Assembly (NCBI GenBank): GCA_002770955.1
Contig: PCUH01000096.1
Coordinates: 611-10,925 of the forward strand
DNA: 10,315 bases
Direction of reading: 5' to 3'
DNA from: Flavobacteriales bacterium CG18_big_fil_WC_8_21_14_2_50_32_9
GTDB lineage: Bacteria > Bacteroidota > Bacteroidia > Flavobacteriales_E > Vicingaceae
Shown here: in pieces, positions 6,153 through 10,315 of the stretch
Position numbering within the stretch: position 1 is the first letter of the stretch
How the letters are laid out: each line of letters starts with the position of its first letter
Notes under the pieces: generated by a model
What the model was told of the DNA's origin: nothing
The model's input: only the letters and a program-made list of their open reading frames with translations
Databases searched by the model: none
Made by a program: the position numbers and the translations under genes

Positions 6153-6794
6153 ATGAACATAAACAACACCAAATATGAACTACAAAATATCCTTTCAGGA
6201 AAGAGCAGCTCTAGCCATGATGCAGTTATCCAAACAGTTGCCAGTTACCTTAGAAGAAGCAAAAAAACAAGTGCTTTGGTTGAAAAAAAATTCAAAAACA
6301 AAGAAGAGGAAAAAAAGAAATTAATCAGTTTTGCAGCTCTTAACAACTTGTTCTGTGAAGAAATTAATGAATCCCTTTATATTTCTAGCGGAGCTGAACA
6401 AAAAGTTTATATTAAAGACAATCATCACGTAATTAAGTTAAATGATGCTATTTATTACGAATCGTGGTTAGATTATTTTAATAATTTATTGCTAAATAAT
6501 TACTTTTTTTCTGACACAAGCTACCAATTACTTGGTTTTTATTTGTCCGAAACAAATCTATATGCAGTTGTAAAACAAAACTTTATTAAATCTGACAAAG
6601 CAACAGACTTAAGTAAGGTTAAAGAATTTTTAATCTCCAATGGTTTTATAAACACTAGAAATCACGATTACTACCATCCTGAATTAGGTATTATATTAGA
6701 AGATTTACATGATGAAAACGTACTGACATGTAATAAAATGCTATATTTTGTAGATACCGTATTTTATATTAAACCAGAAGTCTTTTGGAATTAA
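6153..6794 (+). CDS. Minimal protein-kinase-like protein (kinase domain of the polyvalent-protein type)
   Basis: This 213-residue protein looks like a shortened eukaryotic-type kinase fold. An N-terminal helical region (about 1-70) starts with KYELQNILSGKSS. It is followed by ISSGAEQKVYI (78-87, glycine-loop-like), HVIKL (Lys95, the expected ATP-phosphate lysine) and a downstream Glu103. NLYAVVKQNFI is a hinge-like strand. ILEDLHDENVL follows, with Asp184 and Asn189 in the place of the catalytic-loop D-x-x-x-x-N. YFVDTVF has Asp201 in the place of the DFG aspartate. From memory this matches the kinase domain described in 'polyvalent' proteins that phages and conjugative elements carry into new hosts. 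Its substrate is unknown, and the lobe after the DFG-like site is almost absent. It lies 42 bp after serC and 58 bp before the BRO-N gene. The start is supported by the family-like N-terminus but conflicts with the apparent promoter. Confidence 0.7.
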   Translation: MNINNTKYELQNILSGKSSSSHDAVIQTVASYLRRSKKTSALVEKKFKNKEEEKKKLISFAALNNLFCEEINESLYISSGAEQKVYIKDNHHVIKLNDAIYYESWLDYFNNLLLNNYFFSDTSYQLLGFYLSETNLYAVVKQNFIKSDKATDLSKVKEFLISNGFINTRNHDYYHPELGIILEDLHDENVLTCNKMLYFVDTVFYIKPEVFWN

Positions 6795-6852
6795 ACAACA
6801 AAAAATTGACTTCTAAAAATTAAAAAAGAAAGAATAATAAAGATATAATTAA

Positions 6853-7536
6853 ATGAAAAAAAGTAGTACAGCTATAAAATTATTTGAGAATCAAAAAGTA
6901 CGAACTGCATGGAATGACAGTGACGAAAAATGGTATTTTTCTGTAGTCGATGTAATACAAATACTTACTGAAAGTACTAATGCTGCTGCATATTGGAGGA
7001 AATTAAAGCAACGACTAAAACAAGAAGGAAATGAAACCGTGACAAATCTTCACGGTTTGAAAATGGTAGCAGCTGATGGCAAAATGCGTTTAACAGATGT
7101 TGCTAATACCGAGCAACTTTTTAGATTAATTCAAAGTATTCCTTCTCCAAAAGCAGAACCTTTTAAATTATGGATTGCTAAAGTTGCTCGTGAACGAATT
7201 GATGAAATTGAAGATCCTGAAATAGGAATAGAACGTCTAATGGAAACTTATCTTAAAAAAGGATATAGTAAAGAATGGATTAACCAACGTTTAAAGAGTA
7301 TAGAAGTTAGAAAAGAACTTACAGATGAATGGGAAAATAGAGGTGTAAAAAAAGGTCAGGAATATGCTATTCTTACCGATGAAATTACTAAAGCTTGGAG
7401 TGGTTTTTCAGTAAAACAATACAAAAACTTTAAAAGTTTAAAAAAAGAAAATCTACGTGACAATATGAGTAACCTTGAGTTAGTCCTTAATATGTTGGCT
7501 GAAGCTACTACTGCCGAAATAAGTAAAGAGAAATAA
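6853..7536 (+). CDS. BRO-N domain protein (phage antirepressor-like), truncated by an in-frame stop
   Basis: A 227-residue protein with an N-terminal BRO-N domain (about residues 7-115). It contains IKLFENQKVRTAW, WYFSVVDVIQILTES, AAAYWRKLKQRL, the MVAADGKMRLTDVANTEQLFRLIQSI region and FKLWIAKVARERIDEIEDPE. BRO-N domains bind DNA and occur in phage antirepressors and in DinD-like proteins. The region after about 125 (MLAEATTAEISKEK and before) belongs to the family's C-terminal half. The frame stops at a TAA at 7534. The next 50 codons continue the same protein without interruption, so the intact product would be about 278 residues, and one base change (for instance AAA to TAA) explains the stop. 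Function in this host is unknown. Together with the preceding kinase-like gene it looks like cargo of mobile origin inserted between serC and serA. No convincing promoter is seen in the 58-bp gap upstream. Confidence 0.75.
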   Translation: MKKSSTAIKLFENQKVRTAWNDSDEKWYFSVVDVIQILTESTNAAAYWRKLKQRLKQEGNETVTNLHGLKMVAADGKMRLTDVANTEQLFRLIQSIPSPKAEPFKLWIAKVARERIDEIEDPEIGIERLMETYLKKGYSKEWINQRLKSIEVRKELTDEWENRGVKKGQEYAILTDEITKAWSGFSVKQYKNFKSLKKENLRDNMSNLELVLNMLAEATTAEISKEK

Positions 7537-7689
7537 CCCAAAACATTTACTGAAAATAAAAAAATTGCCAATCAAGGAGGTACTATTGCAGGAAATACTC
7601 GCAGGGAAATTGAAGAAAAAACAGGTAAAAAAGTAGTCACAAAGTTAAATGCTAAAAACTATATAGACAGTAAAAACAAATTAAAATGA
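7537..7689 (+). pseudogene. Detached C-terminal end of the BRO-N gene, overlapping the serA start
   Basis: Reading on in frame after the TAA at 7534-7536 gives 50 further codons, beginning PKTFTENKKIANQGGTIAGN and containing REIEEKTGKKVVTKLNAK. This is the typical basic C-terminal end of this BRO-N/DinD-like family. It finishes at a TGA (7687-7689) that overlaps the serA ATG (7686-7688) as ATGA. There is no plausible own ATG, so the piece is probably not translated. Retention of an open, recognisable frame points to a recent nonsense change, a strain polymorphism or a sequencing error. It also shows that serA was, until that change, positioned for translational coupling to this gene. Confidence 0.75.
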
Positions 7690-8633
7690 AAATATTAGCA
7701 AACGATGGAATTGCCCCTATAGGCAAACAACAACTAGAAGCAGCAGGATTTACTGTTGTAACAGAAACTGTTCCTCAAAACGATTTAATTCAAACTATAA
7801 ATAAAGAAAATTATGTAGCTCTTTTGGTAAGAAGTGCTACAACTGTGAGAAAAGATATTATTGATGCTTGTCCAGGGTTAAAATTAATCGGACGTGGTGG
7901 TGTTGGAATGGACAATATTGATGTTGCTTATGCTAAAGAAAAAGGATTGCACGTAATCAACACTCCGGCTTCTTCCTCTCAATCGGTTGCTGAGTTGGTG
8001 ATGGCTCATTTATTTGGTGCTGTACGTTTTGTTTACGATGCCAACCGACAAATGCCTTCAACTGGTGTTACTGAATTTAAAACCTTAAAGAAAAAATATG
8101 CGAAAGGGATAGAACTAAGAGGAAAAACGCTTGGAATTATTGGTTTCGGAAGAATTGGACAGGCAACGGCAAGTTATGCCTTAGGCTGTGGAATGAATGT
8201 TATTTATACCGATCCGTTTGCAGAAAAAGCTACTATTAATATAAAAGTTGGAAACCAACATGTTGCTGTTGAATTAACTTCTTCTACTAAAGATGAGGTG
8301 CTGACGAAAGCAGATTTTATCTCGTTACATGTTCCAAAATTAGACCAACCAGCCATTGGAAATGATGAGTTTGCTATAATGAAAGATGGTGTAATTATCG
8401 TTAATGCTGCTCGTGGTGGTGTGGTAGATGAGGCTGCATTAATTACCAATTTAAACTCAGGAAAAGTGGCTCATGCAGCGTTAGATGTTTTTGAAAACGA
8501 ACCCACTCCAAGAGAAGATGTATTGAAACACCCAAAAATTTCATTGACTCCACATATTGGTGCTGCCACGTTGGAAGCTCAAGACAGAATTGGTGAAGAA
8601 TTGGCTAGTCAGATAAAAGCGTTATTATTATAA
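7686..8633 (+). CDS. serA: D-3-phosphoglycerate dehydrogenase, short form without ACT domain
   Basis: This enzyme oxidises 3-phosphoglycerate to 3-phosphohydroxypyruvate with NAD, the entry step of serine synthesis; the product is the substrate of SerC. The 315 residues carry the D-isomer-specific 2-hydroxyacid dehydrogenase fold. The Rossmann motif is GIIGFGRIG (about 150-158), with Asp176 ending the next strand as expected for NAD preference. The catalytic residues are Arg243 in NAARGG, Glu272 in ENEP and His290 in TPHIGAAT. LIGRGGVGMDNID (68-79) and the NTPASSSQSVAE segment (92-103) match phosphoglycerate dehydrogenases. It ends right after the catalytic core, so the C-terminal ACT domain that gives serine feedback in longer forms is absent. 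The assignment over other hydroxyacid dehydrogenases rests on serC nearby. No TAnnTTTG box is visible in the 150 bp upstream, so it probably depends on transcription from serC. Confidence 0.9.
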   Translation: MKILANDGIAPIGKQQLEAAGFTVVTETVPQNDLIQTINKENYVALLVRSATTVRKDIIDACPGLKLIGRGGVGMDNIDVAYAKEKGLHVINTPASSSQSVAELVMAHLFGAVRFVYDANRQMPSTGVTEFKTLKKKYAKGIELRGKTLGIIGFGRIGQATASYALGCGMNVIYTDPFAEKATINIKVGNQHVAVELTSSTKDEVLTKADFISLHVPKLDQPAIGNDEFAIMKDGVIIVNAARGGVVDEAALITNLNSGKVAHAALDVFENEPTPREDVLKHPKISLTPHIGAATLEAQDRIGEELASQIKALLL

Positions 8634-8647
8634 AAAAACATTTATTT

Positions 8648-8733
8648 AGAACACAGATGACACTGATTTAACCGATAAGCACAGATTTTTTCTCATCCGT
8701 TAAAATCTGTAGCATCCGTGTAATCAGTGTTCT
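8648..8733. repeat. 86-bp imperfect palindrome, dispersed-repeat type
   Basis: The ends AGAACAC (8648-8654) and GTGTTCT (8727-8733) are inverted repeats. Inner arms are ACAGATTTT (8681-8689) with AAAATCTGT (8702-8710), and TTTAACCGAT paired with ATCCGTTAAA with one mismatch. The text built from CACAGAT/ATCCGT/ATCAGTGT words resembles a very common non-coding intergenic repeat of Bacteroidota genomes, but I judge this from memory and it needs a genome-wide count. It fills nearly the whole gap between serA and the DUF1015 gene, so the RNA would fold into a long hairpin that could attenuate or stabilise the transcript. It encodes nothing. Confidence 0.65.
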
Positions 8734-8748
8734 ATTTTATAAGCTAAT

Positions 8749-9993
8749 ATGGCAAAAATAATTCCCTTCAAAGCAATACGTCCAACCAGAGATAAAGCCT
8801 ACTTAGTATCGAGTATGCCTGCTAATATCTACAAAAAACATTTGCTCGAAGCAAAACTTGAAAGCAATCCTTACACTTTTTTGCATGTAATTAACCCAGA
8901 ATTTAGAGCCGATAACAAAACCCAACCTAACTCTGTAGAACGCTTCGAAAAAGTAAAAGAAAAATTTGATGAATTTAGAACAAACGGAATTCTAATTCAG
9001 GATAAAAAAGAGCATTATTACCTTTATCGACAAATTACACCAACAAATACTTATGTTGGTGTAATTGCTGGTATTTCTGTTGATGATTATCTCAATGGAA
9101 ACATTAAAATTCATGAACAAACTTTAACGCATCGTGAAGAAATTTTTAAACTTTATTTAAATGTCTGCCAGTTTAATGCAGAGCCTGTTTTACTTACATA
9201 TCAAGATAACGCTACAGTTAACAACATCATAAACAAATATTTAAATCAACGCTCCGAATACGAATTTTGTACAACCCACAAAATCAAACAAGATTTATGG
9301 CTCATTGACAATCAGGATGATATTGCTGCTATTACAAAAGAATTTTCAACTATTAACTCCATTTACGTTGCTGATGGGCATCATCGTTCAACATCATCCG
9401 TGCTATACGCTAAAGGCAAACGAGTAGAAAATCCTTCCACATCCACTAATGAACCTTATAATTACTTTTTGGCCTTTTTTATTGCTGAAAGTGAATTAAA
9501 TATTATGGAATACAACCGCACAGTGAGTGATTTGAATGGATTAACTACTTCTGAATTTCTAGAAAAAATTACAGCTTATTTTAGTGTAGAATTGCAACAA
9601 AAACGATTTACTCCTACCCAAAAACATCATTTTTCAATGTTTATAGATGGAAAATGGTATTTGTTAAAAGCTAAAAAAGATAGTTTTGATGAAACCAATG
9701 TTGTTAGTAGTTTAGATGCTCAAATTTTATCTACTAATTTACTGAAACCTGTCTTAGGAATTCATGATTTAAAAACAGATAATCGAGTTGGTTTTATTGA
9801 AGGTTACAAAGGATCTAAAGCACTCAAAAAAGCTGTTACTAAACACAACGCAAAAGTAGCTTTTGGTTTGTTTCCTGTTTCTATTGATGAACTTAAACAT
9901 ATTGCAGATAACAATGAAATTATGCCACCAAAAAGTACATACATTGAACCAAAAATGAGAAGTGGTTTGACGATTTATAGTTTAGCCCCTTAA
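8749..9993 (+). CDS. DUF1015 family protein linked to serine biosynthesis genes
   Basis: A 414-residue cytoplasmic protein of the DUF1015 family. Family landmarks, in order, are the N-terminal MAKIIPFKAIRPTRDKA, ESNPYTFLHVINPE (38-51), IHEQT (121-125) in the place of the conserved R-H-E-x-T motif, and VADGHHRSTSS (207-217) with the hallmark ADGHHR at 208-213. MEYNRTVSDL (253-262) follows, and the C-terminal MPPKSTYIEPKMRSGL (392-407) is near-invariant in this branch. There is no signal peptide or membrane segment. The biochemical role is not settled to my knowledge. The family is often found beside serA/serC, as here, which points to a role in serine or phosphoserine metabolism. The His-rich GHHR site suggests an enzyme rather than a structural protein. 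The gap to serA is 115 bp and is filled by a palindromic repeat. The last two sense codons and the stop lie in a C-rich repeat. Confidence 0.85.
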   Translation: MAKIIPFKAIRPTRDKAYLVSSMPANIYKKHLLEAKLESNPYTFLHVINPEFRADNKTQPNSVERFEKVKEKFDEFRTNGILIQDKKEHYYLYRQITPTNTYVGVIAGISVDDYLNGNIKIHEQTLTHREEIFKLYLNVCQFNAEPVLLTYQDNATVNNIINKYLNQRSEYEFCTTHKIKQDLWLIDNQDDIAAITKEFSTINSIYVADGHHRSTSSVLYAKGKRVENPSTSTNEPYNYFLAFFIAESELNIMEYNRTVSDLNGLTTSEFLEKITAYFSVELQQKRFTPTQKHHFSMFIDGKWYLLKAKKDSFDETNVVSSLDAQILSTNLLKPVLGIHDLKTDNRVGFIEGYKGSKALKKAVTKHNAKVAFGLFPVSIDELKHIADNNEIMPPKSTYIEPKMRSGLTIYSLAP

Positions 9994-10060
9994 AGCCCCT
10001 CTCTTTCACACTTGCTCGCTCCAAAGTCCACTGGACTTTGTCCCCCAAAAAGAGGAGGAG
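9985..10060. repeat. Nested inverted repeat overlapping the DUF1015 stop codon
   Basis: The inner stem CAAAGTCCA (10022-10030) and TGGACTTTG (10032-10040) is perfect around one central base. An outer stem is CTCTTT (10001-10006) with AAAGAG (10049-10054), and it extends imperfectly through CCCC and GAGG. The left end, GCCCCTTAAAGCCCC, contains the stop codon and the last Ala-Pro codons of the DUF1015 gene. C-rich elements of this kind are typical dispersed repeats in Bacteroidota intergenic DNA. It could act as a factor-independent transcription barrier, although no U-tract follows. Confidence 0.55.
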
Positions 10061-10252
10061 TTGCTGTCGCACAAAGCCAATTAGAACTGTCATTCTGAAT
10101 AAAAATTTTCATTCCGAAGTATGAGGAATAGAAAAATGAAGTGATGAATCTTTTTACTCCTCAACAGAAAAACTAATACAGATTATACATTCAATATAGT
10201 CCAATTTCAGTTATCGCTTCATTAAACTATTTTTATGTTATATCGGTATTAA

Positions 10253-10301
10253 CCATTGTAAAATTATATTTTAGTCCAAACTAAAATATAATTACAATTG
10301 G
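10253..10301. promoter_or_regulatory. 49-nt near-palindrome directly upstream of a promoter box
   Basis: ATTATATTTTAGT (10263-10275) and ACTAAAATATAAT (10280-10292) are perfect 13-bp arms around CCAA. The pairing continues outward through TTGTA/TACAA and CCA/TGG with small bulges (AA on the left, T on the right). The right arm ends 2 bp before the TAACTTTG box, so the structure covers the region where RNA polymerase would contact the -33 element. An operator for a regulator of the next gene is possible; a mobile-element end or a miniature palindromic repeat are alternatives. Confidence 0.55.
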
Positions 10302-10303
10302 TA

Positions 10304-10311
10304 TAACTTTG
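10304..10311 (+). promoter_or_regulatory. Predicted -7 promoter box for a gene beyond the right edge (TAACTTTG)
   Basis: TAACTTTG is the same box as at 3984 and 4395 and sits immediately after the 49-nt near-palindrome. The start codon would lie outside the window, so the driven gene is unknown. Confidence 0.5.
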
Positions 10312-10315
10312 CTCC

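Larger units (their letters stand above)
9994..10315. other. Gene-free right end of the window (322 bp)
   Basis: I find no plausible coding sequence or RNA gene here. In order it holds the nested C-rich inverted repeat (to about 10060), a degenerate stretch at about 10089-10152, about 100 bp of AT-rich sequence without visible structure, and a 49-nt near-palindrome with a promoter box at the edge. The stretch at 10089-10152 has spaced words GTCATTCTGA, TCATTCCGAAG, TGAGGAAT and TGAAGTGATGAATC, resembling a decayed dispersed repeat. Confidence 0.5.

Noticed and set aside
7356..7571. Minus-strand open frame opposite the BRO-N gene end
   Set aside because: The plus-strand frame matches the BRO-N family on both sides of the TAA; the reverse frame is a shadow.
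7574..7581. Perfect Shine-Dalgarno-like AAGGAGGT that might restart translation of the BRO-N remnant
   Set aside because: It encodes the conserved Gln-Gly-Gly of the family tail, is followed only by an ATT at 4-nt spacing, and Bacteroidota rarely rely on such sites. Coincidence is the simpler reading.
6111..7689. Complete prophage or integrative element between serC and serA
   Set aside because: Only two genes are present; I see no integrase, transposase, structural gene, terminal inverted repeat or flanking direct repeat.
8204..8449. Minus-strand open frame of 81 codons
   Set aside because: It is antisense to the serA catalytic core, including the NAARGG region.
8648..8733. CRISPR repeat or small RNA gene
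   Set aside because: It is a single palindromic unit with no repeat-spacer series and no promoter box of its own.

Overview
The window is AT-rich, densely coded bacterial chromosome that reads as Bacteroidota, most likely a flavobacterium-like lineage. Three things support this: a secreted protein with a C-terminal type IX secretion (T9SS type A) sorting domain, repeated promoter boxes of the Bacteroidota form TAnnTTTG with no consistent Shine-Dalgarno sites, and intergenic inverted repeats of a kind common in this phylum. I cannot assign a genus.

Left part, minus strand (1-3906): reading leftward, hemB (porphobilinogen synthase), a T9SS-exported protein of unknown function, and hemL (glutamate-1-semialdehyde aminomutase, running off the left edge). 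hemB and hemL are both early tetrapyrrole steps of the C5 route. Each of the three genes has its own TAnnTTTG box, so they are probably not one simple operon. The hemL leader carries a perfect 16-bp palindrome.

Middle, plus strand (3996-4923): a DCC-family (DUF393) thiol-redox protein diverges from hemB and is followed by a stand-alone DEDDh 3'-5' exonuclease. Both have a -7 box ending only 4-5 nt before the ATG, so their mRNAs are predicted to be almost leaderless.

Right part, plus strand (5037-9993): a serine biosynthesis locus, serC (phosphoserine aminotransferase), serA (short, ACT-less phosphoglycerate dehydrogenase) and a DUF1015 protein. Between serC and serA sit two genes of mobile-element character: a 213-residue minimal protein kinase resembling the kinase domain of phage/plasmid 'polyvalent' proteins, and a BRO-N (phage antirepressor-like) protein. 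The BRO-N gene is interrupted by an in-frame TAA. The 50 codons after it are still open and recognisable, and end in a TGA that overlaps the serA ATG (ATGA). An 86-bp imperfect palindrome separates serA from the DUF1015 gene.

Right edge (9994-10315): no gene. It holds a nested inverted repeat that reaches into the end of the DUF1015 gene, a degenerate dispersed-repeat-like stretch, and a 49-nt near-palindrome directly before a TAACTTTG box that probably drives a gene beyond the window.

The best candidates for something new are the kinase/BRO-N pair lodged in the serine locus, and the nonsense mutation with lost coupling in front of serA.
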